Assembly: GCA_029237695.1 (NCBI GenBank)
Contig: CM055265.1
Span: 69,909,903-69,973,902, forward strand
Length of the DNA stretch: 64,000 nucleotides
Direction of reading: 5' to 3'
Origin: Conchocele bisecta
Lineage: Eukaryota; Mollusca; Bivalvia; Lucinida; Thyasiridae
This document shows positions 23,379-35,190 of the stretch, piece by piece; within the stretch, counting starts at the first letter, position 1; each line of letters starts with the position of its first letter. Made by a program: the position numbers and the translations under genes. The notes beneath the pieces were generated by a model. The model saw only the letters and a program-made list of their open reading frames with translations. It made no database searches and had not been told where the DNA came from.

Positions 23379-23878
23379 NNNNNNNNNNNNNNNNNNNNNN
23401 NNNNNNNNNNNNNNNNNNNNNNNNNNNNNNNNNNNNNNNNNNNNNNNNNNNNNNNNNNNNNNNNNNNNNNNNNNNNNNNNNNNNNNNNNNNNNNNNNNNN
23501 NNNNNNNNNNNNNNNNNNNNNNNNNNNNNNNNNNNNNNNNNNNNNNNNNNNNNNNNNNNNNNNNNNNNNNNNNNNNNNNNNNNNNNNNNNNNNNNNNNNN
23601 NNNNNNNNNNNNNNNNNNNNNNNNNNNNNNNNNNNNNNNNNNNNNNNNNNNNNNNNNNNNNNNNNNNNNNNNNNNNNNNNNNNNNNNNNNNNNNNNNNNN
23701 NNNNNNNNNNNNNNNNNNNNNNNNNNNNNNNNNNNNNNNNNNNNNNNNNNNNNNNNNNNNNNNNNNNNNNNNNNNNNNNNNNNNNNNNNNNNNNNNNNNN
23801 NNNNNNNNNNNNNNNNNNNNNNNNNNNNNNNNNNNNNNNNNNNNNNNNNNNNNNNNNNNNNNNNNNNNNNNNNNNNNN
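23379..23878. other. Assembly gap, 500 N, at the palindrome axis
   Basis: Exactly 500 undetermined bases. The flanks are exact reverse complements right up to the gap. Each flank also folds on itself: GTTTCTGTC...ACGCA faces TGCGT...GACAGAAAC. Confidence 0.99.
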
Positions 23879-24364
23879 AACCCGAGTTTCTGTCCATAAC
23901 GCAAGTCGTCCTGCGTTTTAGACAGAAACTTACGTTTCAGCCTGCTTACGTTTTATAGTGATTCTCACAGAAAATTCGGGTTCGGCTGGCATCAGTTTGT
24001 TTTTGTTATTATAGGTTTTAACTGTATTGTAATTTGGCGTTAACCTATTTCTAATGCATCTACCTTTACTACTGGCGTAGGAATAAATATTGAAATAATA
24101 TGCGATCGTTCATCAAAAATGATATACATGTAATGTATGACCATCAGCCAATCAGATTGCGTGATATGTATAGAGTGCATTAGAATGATGTATAAACTAT
24201 ACAAGCGGACTACAACTACAAACCCGCCACTGGCACGTGTAATAACGGTAACACACACCGGGATCTAACTACATGTAGATACTATATTGCTAAACCACAG
24301 TCAACCGTAAAAAACTTTGCGGAATAACATTTCCATTTGGCGCAGTAAAATATAGCAATAATCA

Positions 24365-24582
24365 GGGACCCGTTTCACTAAACTTCGTACGACTAAAATG
24401 TTCGAAAGAGCAAAATTATGAGTCTGTAAATGTCACATTAACAATGTTTTCTTGTAAACAATTATTTGATTTACATGTATTGAGCATAGGCATACATGTA
24501 AATCCATCAATTGACCTTTCCAGACTATCCCAAAGTTGCACTTACGAACATTGTAGTCGTACGAATTTTAGTGAAACGGCCC
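24365..24582. mobile_element. GTTTCACTAAAC MITE, right-arm mirror of copy 2
   Basis: Mirrors 22679-22895 with several substitutions. Starts GGGACCCGTTTCACTAAAC and ends TTTTAGTGAAACGGC. Confidence 0.8.
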
Positions 24583-24940
24583 TCTGCAGGGCGTTGACGT
24601 TCATCCTTCGTTATAGTGTTCTTGAGAAATCTTTCTACAATATGATACAAATTATTATCATGTAAACGTACCTTTTATTACATAGTGTGTACGAGGAGTC
24701 CATTGTCATGGTTTGTCTGTGTATGATTAGCTACATTGTATCATTGTTCTATTTCGTATTTTCAATTCTGTGTCAAACGCTACAAGTGGTGAAATTGGCT
24801 GATGGCCACTGGCCTGTGATAACGGTAACACACACCGGGATCTAACTACATGTAGCTACTATATTGCTACACCACAGTCAACGGTAAAACTTTGCGGAAT
24901 AACATTTCCATTTGGCGCAGTAAAATATAGCAATAATCAG

Positions 24941-25180
24941 GGACCCGTTTCACTAAACTTCATACGACTAAAATGTTCGAAAGTGCACAATTATGATAGT
25001 CTGTAAATTTCACATTAACACTGTTTTCTTGTAAACAAGTATTGGATGTACATTTATTGAGCATAGGCTGCATATGCAGCCTATGCTCAATAAATGTAAA
25101 TCCATCAATCGAACTTTGCAGACTATCCTAAAGTTGCACTTACGAACATTTTAGTCGTACGAAGTTTAGTGAAACTGCCC
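24941..25180. mobile_element. GTTTCACTAAAC MITE, right-arm mirror of copy 1
   Basis: Mirrors 22084-22317; CAG lies immediately before it (24938-24940). Inner palindrome retained. Confidence 0.8.
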
Positions 25181-25587
25181 TCTGCAGGGCGTTGACGTTC
25201 ATACTTCGCTATAGTGTTCTTGAGAAAACATTCTACAATATGATATAAACTATTATCATGCATTTAAACTTACCTATTATAATATAGTGTGTACGAGGAG
25301 TCCATTGTCCTGATTTTTCTGTGTATGAATAGCTATATTGTATCATTGTTCTACTTCGTATTTTCCATTCTGTGTCAAACGCAAGAAGAGGTGAACATGG
25401 CTGATGGCTTGAACACACAAAGATGGCCGAGTTCGTCACTGAATGTGCTGTATATGATATAGTACCGAGGCAATGTTCACAAATATGTTATATATATATA
25501 TATATGTTCAGATACTAAGCACAATAATCGATAATTTGTGCGATGCTGATGAGCGAAATTGAGCACATTTACCCAGTGTTGTTTATC

Positions 25588-25780
25588 CAAGGTGTGTGAT
25601 CACGTGGTACTAACAACAACAACAAGTACCGATTCAAAGTACGTATTTTTTTATAATGTGCTTATTACATAACGGATTTGGTGGTCTCTTTATTTTCGCT
25701 CAAAACTTCTGTCGTTTTGGCGAAGAATCTGTGTCTCCGACACGAAAATCGATTCTTCACAAAAATAGAGAAGAGAAGAG
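25588..25780. repeat. Half copy of the CACGTG-ended MITE, right arm
   Basis: It starts AAGGTGTGTGATCACGTGGT with an ACAACAACAACAA run and reaches the family's central GTGTCTCCGACACG hairpin; the other half is missing. Confidence 0.6.
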
Positions 25781-26036
25781 ATTTAAAGCGCCAGGCTTAG
25801 CGAGGTGGGCCCAGACGGGTTTTGTCGGCGCGAATTCTAATCTCGGCTGGACCTAAAACTTTATTTTTATTTTTGTTTGGCTAAGCGCGTTATTAATGTT
25901 CAATATGTTTTCATAATTATTCAACTACCAATATTATTGGATTAATTGGATTATTTAAATTGTTTACTGCATAGTTTAATAAAATTACTTATTGTTATAT
26001 AAATTTTATAATTAATTTTAAGAAAATTATAAAATA

Positions 26037-26702
26037 TCACAATTCCCTGCAATTGTCCAACCCCAAGCGACCAATTCGAGAATTGAAATTGGATGGTATT
26101 GGTGTTGGAGGTGGTGTTGTAACTTTTCCCCCCACTTTATTTCCCAGTTTTAACCTAATAGTATTTTTTAAATCCTCATATCGAGACATCTCCTCCACCA
26201 CCTACTCAAATTCAGCGGCCGATATATTGTTATCGGCCAACGCTTTGGACACGATAACGTCGATGCTATTTTTCTTAGACCTTGCGAGAACCGATATTCT
26301 GTCGTGCTTTCTACTTTTATTTTCGAATTTTCTCCCCACTACTCTAAACGCCATACACAGCAGTCCTGTCCCAGCGGCTACACCACTCAAAACCGCGGCA
26401 AAAAGAATTGCCACGACTGTAGATAACAATGCAGCGGTTCCGGCCCCACCCAGCATAGAAACGGACGATAACAAGGTGCTCACCCCCACTGCTATATTTG
26501 CAGCTCGTCTAAATTTTTGAGCATTTACCCTCCGAGTTTCCCCCTCTTGTTTTAGAATCTGCTGTATCTCGACGATATTTTCCAACCTGAAGTTTGACGG
26601 GGTCATATCCCCCAAGTGTCCAACATTGTTGGTATTGGCTGTTGAAACAGGATCGGCAGGTTTTGGTTGTACGTTCAACGGTATTAAATGTTCACTCGTC
26701 AT
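26037..26702 (-). pseudogene. Membrane protein with C-terminal helical region, right copy
   Basis: Mirror of 16228-16938, without the transposon, so the natural end is seen (TGA at 26037-26039 after DNCREL). The N-terminal 166 codons are open. TAG at 26202-26204 is in both arms; the second left-arm stop is GAG here. A 57-bp in-frame deletion near 26147 lies between TTAG repeats that the left arm retains. Two hydrophobic segments and a basic helix are as in the other copy. Confidence 0.55.
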
Positions 26703-26974
26703 AAATCAAGTTCAATTAACAATGTTACAATAGTTGAAGAACTCGCTGGTTCAGCGATTTTCGTAACAAAGTTAATAACACTACCTTCGGAATGTCTAAT
26801 TGGATCGTCACCGGCGAACAAAACCCCCGATGAACTCTGTCCAGCGAGCTTAGTGACTCCAACCGCCCGTTCTTCCCCATCCAGTACGAGATTTACGGTG
26901 ACCGCGCCCACAGATTTACCATTAAAATTAACCGAGCAGACCGCCATTCGTAGAACCGTACCGGACGCTGCCAT
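26699..26974 (-). CDS. Small beta-rich protein (91 aa), right copy
   Basis: ATG at 26974, intact, with the same length as 15956-16231 and a few amino-acid differences. Overlaps the following start by the four bases ATGA. No recognised family. Confidence 0.55.
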   Translation of the reverse strand: MAASGTVLRMAVCSVNFNGKSVGAVTVNLVLDGEERAVGVTKLAGQSSSGVLFAGDDPIRHSEGSVINFVTKIAEPASSSTIVTLLIELDL

Positions 26975-27031
26975 GGCGTATCCCCCATATCTATTGCTCG
27001 CTTTGGCGCCGAACGAATATTCATAGATCGC

Positions 27032-27559
27032 CTAATTCAATGGGCCCCGCTTCTCAGCCCAAACTGTGATGAGGGGTTTTCTGCGGCGTAATAAATTAAA
27101 CTGCTCTACAGATGTTTCCAACCATGTGGCAAGCTGCGCGATAGCGGTATGGGCCTCAACACGAAGCATTTCAGAGGTCTCCTCAAGTGCTTTGTTCGTG
27201 GCTCTACGAACACGTTTCAGTTTATCGGAAACTTCCATAAACTCTGTATGGGCCTCTTCCCGAAATTCGGTTATTTTCCCGCCTAGTTCAGTAAGTGCTG
27301 CATGATCCGCTTTCCTAACTTGGATAATTTTTCCGCCGAGATCCTTAAGTCCTGTATGTGTCTCTTCGCGAACTTGTGCAGTCGCCGTCAGGACGTCTAC
27401 TCTAAGCTGTGCGATACGCCTGCGAATCGCGTTTGTGGCCTCCGATATAGTCGTATTGATCAATGCCTTTGTTTTTCCGGTAGTTGGAAAATCACCTGTG
27501 AGATTGGATCCGTCGGGAACATCATTGTTACTCGGATTCTTTGAATTTATATCTGTCAA
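27032..27559 (-). CDS. Coiled-coil repeat protein, right copy (about 175 aa)
   Basis: Open throughout, with helical repeats rich in EEAHT and LGGKI. The frame as read begins at TTG (27559); the nearest ATG upstream (MSIY...) is in another frame because of small changes, so the true start is unclear. The end is WAEKRGPLN. Only the left copy has the homopolymer frameshift. Role unknown; a fibre or scaffold is possible. Confidence 0.55.
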   Translation of the reverse strand: MTDINSKNPSNNDVPDGSNLTGDFPTTGKTKALINTTISEATNAIRRRIAQLRVDVLTATAQVREETHTGLKDLGGKIIQVRKADHAALTELGGKITEFREEAHTEFMEVSDKLKRVRRATNKALEETSEMLRVEAHTAIAQLATWLETSVEQFNLLRRRKPLITVWAEKRGPLN

Positions 27560-27655
27560 TAAATTGGAAGAACTACCTGGTATATACTCATAATGTTGGT
27601 TGTTATAAATTATATTACGAACATGAGTTTAATTCTTTGAATTAATTTGAAATTT

Positions 27656-28183
27656 CTAGGACGACCGAAATCGGGTAATAGTTTTTAACTCTCTCGCTTG
27701 ATCATCAATAATAGAGACCGTAAATTCTTGGATATGTCCCGATTCCAAAACTTTTATCTCGGGGTGTGTGAAGTCTAAGGTCACAGTCTCCCCAAAGAAA
27801 CAATCACTGGCTTGCACGGTTTTCAGTAATGTGCTGGTGGATCCGTCTACCGTGTTGTACGATGTGTTCACCCGATCAAGGTGCACCCTGAGAGTTTTCG
27901 TGAAGGCCGATGGTCATTGTTGCGAGCCCGATAGCCTTCGAGATTGTGAGGTTGGCTCTACCGTCAAGCTCTGAGGTGACACAATCTTTGAGCTGTCTAA
28001 AACTCCACAGTCCGGGAGACAGCTTTACACATACTGGGCGTCCATCCTTCACATAGCCAAACCCTTCGCTCTTCCCCACATTCTCCCGCCCAACCGTGAA
28101 GGTGATTGATCTGAGGCCTACCCGGCGTTTTCCGCAGCAGTTGTCGATTGACTTTTGAAGTTCACAACTCTATTTTTGAACAT
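27656..28183 (-). pseudogene. Penton-like minor capsid candidate, right copy
   Basis: Mirror of 14744-15271. N-terminal part 27876-28079 and onward (GKSEGFGYVKDGRPVCVKL), C-terminal part 27656-27886 (FFGETVTLDFTHPEIKVL) in another frame. The same frame change and the same early break as the left arm. Beta-strand-like text suggests a single jelly roll; identification is tentative. Confidence 0.5.
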
Positions 28184-28216
28184 TAGTGATAGTAGCAAAC
28201 ATAATAATATATTTCA
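28184..28216. promoter_or_regulatory. 33-bp divergent intergenic region, right arm
   Basis: Separates starts 28183 (reverse) and 28217 (forward); contains ATAATAATATATTT. Mirrors 14711-14743. Promoters for both genes should be here. Confidence 0.4.
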
Positions 28217-29687
28217 ATGGATACCAAGGCATTTGGCTTTAATTATAATGCAAAGTACTTGGTCGGAGGTGTATACACTCAAAAGAACACCATTGGTGGG
28301 CTTGTGCACCCCCAAATAAGAGCCAGTTTGGGCCTGGGTTTCAAAACCAATTTCCCTAACATGTTTGAAAAGTACAGACTTCCTAAAACCATTGCACAGG
28401 ATGTCATAACAAACTGGAACAACAACCCTATGCAGTTCTGGCAGAACCAACTAAAGTTTGCAGTGTGGTGTGCCACAACCGGGTGTGGCGTCTCTTTCAG
28501 AGAGCACATAAAATACAGGAACAGCATGCTGAGCAGTAGCGTCTACAACTTTCATATGTATTATACTATTATGAGGATTCTCAAAAGAAGTAGGTACTCC
28601 ACTACCTCAAGACGACGGCTGGAATCCCATTTAAAACACATACAACCGTAAGGCGTTCGAACGGATATGTGACCAATATAACGTTTCAAAAGATTCGGAT
28701 TGGAGACAGAAAGTATACCCGAACAGCAACAGCCTGGGCACCGTTGATCTTAAGGGTCTAGAGCACGGGACAGGGGTTATACTCCGAGTTACACAGCACC
28801 ACCACCATTCAGAAACACGGTAAATTGGACGGAAAACAATTTTAATACCTCCAAAATGACATTCGGGGCTAAAGTGGCTAGAGGGCACACGTGCGATTCC
28901 AAATACTGTACATGGTTATCACCATCAAAGGCTCACGTACAGTATATTTTACAAGACAGAAACGTGCAGAAGGGTATAGAAACCTTTATATTGGACGACG
29001 GTCTAGGGTTTACGCAGGCCGGTGTTACCCGCCTCAACGAATCCATTCGCACATACGTCTGGGCCATCCTCGGCGCACAGAAGCAAACGCGCAGTTCTAT
29101 ACTGGACACGGGAACGGCGTTTGACGCGCTATAACAATTAGTGGCACTTGTAGAGGACGCCATCTCAGCTAAGGTGGACCTGGAGAAGGTGATCCAGAAA
29201 ATTATCAAGACGTTTTGCAGAATGCCAGCACCCCAGTAGACTATGTATTTGGAATAGGTCTTTATATGGCGCCGAGCAATATGATACTATGAGACGACCC
29301 GGTTGACGGTTACAATAATCAGATCGTAATTGCCACCGTCAATCAAAAAATCGGCCACAACGGGAACGTGAACGCGGATATCATCAAGCGCACCCCACCC
29401 CCCCCCCACCCCCCAACATGCTCGGGTTCAACAGTGTTGAGGTTGGAAGTGGAACCGATTTCATAAAACCGCAAGCACCCACCCCAGTACCCCCAATTCA
29501 CGAATTGGATGCACCATCTAGTTCCCACAATCCAATCGCGATTGGAAGAATTGGAACAGGAGCGGGAACTAGTGTCTCATCAAGTTCCACCAGTTCCTTA
29601 GGAACTAGTGTCACAACCCACGAGGAGGAGAAATTAGGGCTCGCCGTCGCCCTCGTGGTGATCGGACTATTCGCGCTTTGGTTTTAG
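28217..29687 (+). pseudogene. Long Maverick structural-type protein with C-terminal TM helix, right copy
   Basis: Pieces: 28217-28651 (MDTKAFGFNYNAKYLVGG onward; a frame change at about 28588 differs from the left arm), a middle region with a short rearranged stretch near 28820-28850, 28856-29134 ending at an in-frame TAA (GCGCTATAA) where the left copy reads on, and 29418-29687. The last part is proline/serine-rich with palindromic DNA cassettes and ends in a TM helix (LAVALVVIGLFALWF), three residues longer than the left copy. Possibly a virion surface or internal protein; not named. Confidence 0.5.
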
Positions 29688-29738
29688 GAACTCTCAGGCG
29701 GCTAAAAGTAGGATACCGGCGATCGCCACGATTAGAGC

Positions 29739-30999
29739 CTAAGCATTCTCGGCGAGCCATCCGGCCGTTTTTGATAATATAGATAACAAGTAGGAGACGA
29801 GACCCCCAATCAGCCCAGGCAGCGCGGCAGCCGCCTTTCCGGCTAATTTAGCCAGGAGACTGGCGAGGGCTTTCAGATGCTTTTTTACCCACTCCTTGGA
29901 TCCCACTCCGGATGGTGCGGGTGCTGGCGCGGGTGCTGGCGCGTGCTGGCGCTGGTGCTGGCGCGGGTGCAGCCGCCGCACCGCCAGTGAAAGCTAGAAC
30001 TAGGGTCGATATAGTCATACCGAAAGCTGTGAGGATGCTTACTATTGTGACACCCTGCTCTCTGAACAGAGTGCGAAGACGCTCACCGAGTGTCGTCTCC
30101 TCGTGCAGAACCCTCGAGATTGTTTCGCGGATCCGATTTATTTGGGCGCGGAGAGCCTCACGGCAAGCCGATGCAGCCTCCAAGCGAGCTGCTCTTTCAT
30201 CCCGCAAAGACCGCAGGCGTTCGGTGATACGCTCGGTAGATTCTCTATCATCACGGACTTCCCCAATTTTTTTTTCTTCTAGCGCGATATGTTCATCCAG
30301 CGCCGTGAGTTTGGAGAGGTTATGGACCAATTCACCCCGGACTGTTTGCATAGCCCTATCGAGGCCCCGGAGTTCGCGAAGAGGTAACGGGGGGTCATCC
30401 ATCGTGCTGAGTATTCCATCTATCTGGCTTTCGCAGCTCCATTGTGCGAATAGCGTCGGTGGCTACTTGAGGGACCTCGCTGAGCTCGACAGTTTCTATT
30501 TCGGCGGCCGTCTTCGCCATCGTTTCGTCGATAGACTGTAGAGTCCCTACAGCACGGGCCGGCATCATTGTTTTTACACGTTTCCAATCCGTGAATACCG
30601 AGTTCGTCCTTTACGATTTGGCCACCGCCCCCGGTTTCCGGCAATGGTGCTCAGTGAGAGGGGTTTTCCGGTCCTCATGTTGACGATCGGGATATTTGAT
30701 GCTTTTAGTCGCAACCTACCCTTCAGATCCATTTCGAACTTGGAGTAGTCGCGGCCGACAGATGGGACCATACCTTGTTCTGCCAAACTGTTGTAGTACT
30801 CGTCTACAGATGACTTGACTAATTCCTGACTTAGACTACTGGTGTTGGTAGCGCCACCTATTTCCTCGCCGGCTGGAGTCTCTATGAAGGGCGTTTCGTT
30901 ATCATCATCGATGTCAGCACCGATGTCATCATCGAGGTCATCGTCATCGCGGAAATCGTCTCTGCCGAATTCGTCCATGCCAATATCGTAACCAGCCAT
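29739..30999 (-). pseudogene. Acidic coiled-coil protein with hydrophobic C-terminus, right copy
   Basis: ATG at 30999; the Asp-rich N-terminus and YSKFEMDLKGRLRLKAS are continuous here because the transposon is absent. Frame changes at about 30574 and 30410, then a coiled coil (30402 downward), a hydrophobic helix, Ala/Pro repeats and LAKLAGKAAAALPGLIGG. The TAG (29739-29741) before the last hydrophobic run is shared with the left arm. It holds about 29 bp that the left copy lost (near 30450-30480). Confidence 0.65.
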
Positions 31000-31063
31000 T
31001 GTTAACGATGTATTAAAGAAAAAACAATACGGGTTTAATAGAGTATTTAGTTTCACTTAAAAT
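31000..31063. promoter_or_regulatory. Divergent intergenic region, capsid versus coiled-coil gene, right arm
   Basis: 64 AT-rich bases between starts 30999 (reverse) and 31064 (forward), containing GTTTAATAGAGTATTTAG. Confidence 0.45.
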
Positions 31064-32360
31064 ATGTCTTCGAGTCAATACTGTCGCAAACTCAATCCAT
31101 ACCGCAGACTGCGGGAGCCCCTCGGGGCGAAAGGCGTGAGACAGAGCGTCGTTATTACAAACAACCCATCGACGATCGACCAGAACCAGCAGCTCTTGGC
31201 CCGCTTTCCCAACCTCGGAGCTAGCGACGTCATTGTGCCGGGGACTGTTCGCCTCGCTTTCACTATTTCGCTGACGTCGACAGACGCGGACCGAACCGTC
31301 GTTCAGAACCTGGGTCGTGCCATCGTCAAGAAGACCACGATAACGATTTCTGGTAATGAGGTGGTGTCGATCGACGACAGTGACGTCTACCAATTGTTAT
31401 CAGGACCTGTGGAAGACGGCGCAAGAGCGCGAAAATGCAGTTTATCCGGGTATTGACACTAGCCGAAATAGGAACGTAACCAGACTTTGAATCGGGGCAG
31501 GTGACAAGGCAGATAACAATGCGAGTGACAACGCGATCGCGGCCGCTTACGGCAACCGCTTCTACATCCCGCTCGACTTTGAGTTGCTGGAGAGTCACAT
31601 GCCCTACTATCAGAGCGCTTTGGCTGACCGCCTCGAATACGAACTAACGTTCAACGACTACGGCCGAGTTCTCATAGCCACTGACATGACATCGACGTAT
31701 ACGATCGACAACGTTTCGCTGGAGTACGACATGGTCACGATGCCCGAACTGACGCGATTGATCAGAACCCAGTACGCTGGGCGCGTTGCTATACTTTACG
31801 ACCGAGTTCTTCGTCACCGCAAGATGACGAAAGAAAAAAGTGACACATTGTGGAATATTAATGTCAACGTACCCGCCCGCTCGATGAAAGGTATACTGAT
31901 GCTGTTCGAGGAGGGTCGGTTCGCGCTCGGGGTTAGAAAAACCGACAAATGTTATAACCCCAATATCACAAAGGTAGAGGTGACAATCGAGGGAGTCCCG
32001 AATCAACTCTACAGACAGGGCCTTCGCGCGCACCAGCTGTGGGACGAAGCCAGAAAGCAGTTTGCTGCCGGGTCTAAGCGCTCCCCGGAGGTTGCCGTGG
32101 TTGCCAAAGACCTGCAGCTCTCGGACGTCTCCCTCGCGGAGTGCCTGACTTCCAAGTACGCGCTATGGCTAGACATGCGAGCCAGCGACGACGACCAAAT
32201 GCACGGTAGTGGACGACAAGTTGAGAACGCTAGCGAGGGTGTGACGATCCAGATAACCAAAGAGGCGGATGGAGCTGGGCCATTGAACGTGTACTTATAT
32301 ATAATCACAGACGCACAACTCAACATCGCAGATGGCCGATACGTCTCAGCACTCTACTGA
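31064..32360 (+). pseudogene. Major capsid protein (double jelly-roll hexon type), right copy
   Basis: ATG at 31064 (MSSSQYCRKLNPYRR). 31064-31456 is open; a frame change follows, then 31584-32360 is open to the natural end (IADGRYVSALY). This copy keeps the 202 bp missing from the left arm. Recognisable hexon-type segments are DTLWNINVNVPARSMKG and NPNITKVEVTIEGVPNQL, in the expected C-terminal half. The last 29 bases overlap the ATPase start at 32332. Product would form the trimeric capsomer of an icosahedral particle. Confidence 0.82.
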
Positions 32361-33033
32361 ATCTAAAGATATAAAACCTTCAAACAAAGTTTGTGGTTTT
32401 ACATCAAATAAAGTTTGTGATGCCCACTCTGCCATAATATGTGGGCAGACGGGATGCTGAAAAACGGTTTTCATCCTCGACTTGCTCGAGGGGTCCTACC
32501 GCGATGCTTTTCGTCACATTGTGATCCTGTGTTCCACTGTGCGGCACAACGATTCTTATCAGCGGCGCCCGTGGATATGGGCCAACCCGGAGGTATACGT
32601 CGTTGACCCAGGTGGCAGGCTTCACGATTGGTTGCGCGGCTTCTACCAAATATTCCAGGGTGAGTCCACCCTATATGTGATTGACGACTGCTCGGCCAAG
32701 GCGGCGATGACCAAAAAGAAGGACATGCTCTCTGAGCTCGCATTTTCTGGCCGCCATGCGGGGTAAAGCGTATGGATCTCCACTCAGAAGTACAACGCCG
32801 TCCTCATGGATCTGCGCGAGCAAACGAAATGGGTCGCCCTCTTTCACTGCAAGGACCGAGACTCATTCGATGACTGTCTTCGAGAGAACGACGTTATCCC
32901 AACGCGCGAGGAGCGCCTGGATGTTCGACAGATGCTTTCGGAAACTAAGCACGCCAAGCTTCTGTTAAAGACTGATCAACCAACTGCTTACAAAGTAATA
33001 AGCAATTGCTTAACGTTCGTTATTAACTGCTGA
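32332..33033 (+). pseudogene. FtsK/HerA (A32-like) DNA-packaging ATPase, right copy
   Basis: ATG at 32332, 702 nt. Walker A again reads ICGQTGC then TGA (32458-32460) then KT. Walker B LYVIDDCS is present. A second stop (TAA, 32763-32765 region, after FSGRHAG) is private to this arm; the left arm has sense codons there. Downstream text (LFHCKDRDSFDDCLREND) is open to the end. Stop TGA at 33031-33033. Confidence 0.85.
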
Positions 33034-33240
33034 GCAATGCTTAACAAATACTTAACAAATGCTGAGCAAATGATTAACAATGCTGAACAATGCTTAACAA
33101 ATACTTAACAATGCTTAACAATGCTTAACAAATGCTTAACAATGCTGAACAATGGTTAACAATGCTGAATAAATGCTGAACAAATGTTGAACAAATGCTG
33201 AACAATGCTTAACAAATGCTGAACAATGTTAATAATTTGT
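33016..33240. repeat. Iterated CAATGCTTAA / CAAATGCTGAA array, right arm
   Basis: Reverse-complement counterpart of 7027-7262, with some units rearranged in number and order relative to that arm. Confidence 0.85.
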
Positions 33241-33375
33241 TGCTCCGCTTAATAATTGTTTAGCAATTACTGCTTTGTTTCGAGCATAACGGTGATCATA
33301 AGTATCGGGTGGTGCGCTTGGCAATATGTTAGACTTATGAGGCTATTCAGAATAGTAAAAATTATTAAAAATACA

Positions 33376-34566
33376 ATGAACTGCGACGAAATTCTCGATC
33401 AGCTAATGGAAGAAACACTCGTGCTGACTGTCGGTACGACTGCCGACACGACCGAAACTGTAGGAACACCTGCCGGCACGACTGCCGATACGGTATCTGC
33501 CTAACACTGTTGGATGAAAGAAAATGAAAACGCGGCGCGACGCGAGCGGCTAGCTGCGCTGGTTGCTGGGGGGCAGTCGGAGCATTATCTTGATAGGCGT
33601 CTCTCAGTTTGTCAGGTGGACAAGATGCGGAGGTCAATAAAATGTATGCGCGATACGAATCTAGGTTAGGTGCAGAGATGACGAAAACTCTTGAATCGGC
33701 GGCTATTCATTTATACACTACCGCTGTTAGTATACTTCTTCCTATATCTGACACCGCGGGGTTGATTGGCGTGCTAGAGACAGACCATTTTGTAGGACAC
33801 ACTCTTAGAACAGCCTGCTGCTCAATTTATCACAAGTTTGGAATGTACTTAGCTCCGCTGACAACCGCGTTGACCACGGCTAAGCACTGTCAATTTGGAG
33901 ATATATGCCCACGAACTATAAGCTCAGAAAATGATGATGACACAAGACGCACACCCAACTCCGCTCCCGAGCATGTTGGACCAGGAGCGACAAGCACCTG
34001 CGAGAGTGACGGAGCAGCAATCCGCGATTGCACTTCCAACTTCAACACTGTTGAACCAGAGCACGTTGGGGGAGCAAGCTCCACAGGAACAAACTCCACA
34101 GGAGCAAGCTCCGGTTGCACGACATAAAAACCCAAAAAGACAGGCAGCTGGGCGGGCAGCGGCTGCCACCCGAAAAGCTAAACAAGATAAAATACTCGCC
34201 GAGCTTCGAGAGGCCAAACAGTCGTTATTTGTTCCAGCCGCTCCTGAGCTGGAGCCCCAATCAAAATTGGAGTTGGGGACAGAGACAGCAAAACATCCGA
34301 AGACAGCTACAACCGCACCTGTGCAGTTGGGGTTTCAACCTCCGCAGGAACTGTCGGTGCAATCCCCGATTGCTGTAGCTCCTACCTGGATCATCCCATG
34401 GGTTGTTGGTGGTGGTCTGGCAGTTGTGGGCACCCTGTGTGTGCGGAACTACCTTTCGAAACAGCCCCCAACCGCACCGGTGCAGTTGGAGGCGGTTCCA
34501 AAGAAAGTTACGAAACCGATTGTGCCCCATTTAAACATTGATCGCGATCCATTTTATATGCAATAA
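33376..34566 (+). pseudogene. Maverick membrane/virion-type protein with C-terminal TM helix, right copy
   Basis: ATG at 33376 (MNCDEILDQLMEE). TAA at 33502-33504 is private to this arm. A shared frame change near 33635 leads to the region YARYESRLGAEMTKTLES. Another frame carries the Lys/Ala-rich part and, uninterrupted here, the C-terminal TM helix (WIIPWVVGGGLAVVGTL) ending DRDPFYMQ. Linkers hold palindromic DNA motifs such as TTCAACACTGTTGAA (34041-34055). Role unknown. Confidence 0.55.
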
Positions 34567-34578
34567 TCACTATATATA

Positions 34579-35171
34579 ATGGCTGAAAACGATGGTAAAA
34601 TGATAGTGAATGCGATTTATCACGCCGTGGTGATATCGGGTCTCAGTATCGGGTTTGCTCGACTATCAAAGATGGCCTTCGGCGGGCCCGCTCCCAAATT
34701 GGACATGACTGTGAGAGACGTAGGGCTAGCGACCTTGAATGTAGCCGGTAGCAACTATTTATTCTCGTTAATAGGAAAATCGGACGCGGATGAGGAGCGC
34801 AAGCGTCACGATTTAGCTGCAGAACAACTCAAGAGCGCAGACGCAGCATGGTCGAAAAAACGAACCGCCCATCTGGACTGGGTCAACGAAGAGCTTCGCC
34901 GCGAGAATCACGCCGCGCAAACTTTCCGGAACGTTAAAGAAGCCAACCGCGAGTGCGCGCTGGCATATCCGCAGAAAAGTCTACGCCGCTGGATCCCGAG
35001 CCCCAACTTTCAGATTTCTATGTACCGTCAGAGGCCCAAAAAGACCGCGAGATCGCGTTCATCGTCGTGGGGATGGTTGCGACGGGTCTCATCAGCTACT
35101 ATATTGGAAAAGCAATAAGCAAAAGTAATAAGCAAAAGCAATATTTATTTAAAAAAAACTTTTTTAAATAA
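34579..35171 (+). pseudogene. Small two-membrane-segment protein, right copy
   Basis: ATG at 34579, only 12 bp after the previous stop. Same order as 5095-5683: hydrophobic N-terminal helix, PKLDMTVRDVGLATLNV, charged coil, then, after the shared frame change near 34955, a C-terminal membrane helix (IAFIVVGMVATGLISYYIG). Confidence 0.6.
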
Positions 35172-35190
35172 TATATATATATATAGAACG
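35135..35190. promoter_or_regulatory. TA-repeat and T/A hairpin, right arm
   Basis: Mirror of 5068-5125: TTTAAAAAAAACTTTTTTAAA hairpin then a (TA)n run before the ATG at 35191. Confidence 0.4.

Noticed and set aside
23299..23958. Frames of about 200 codons across the first gap
   Set aside because: They consist almost wholly of undetermined residues from Ns.
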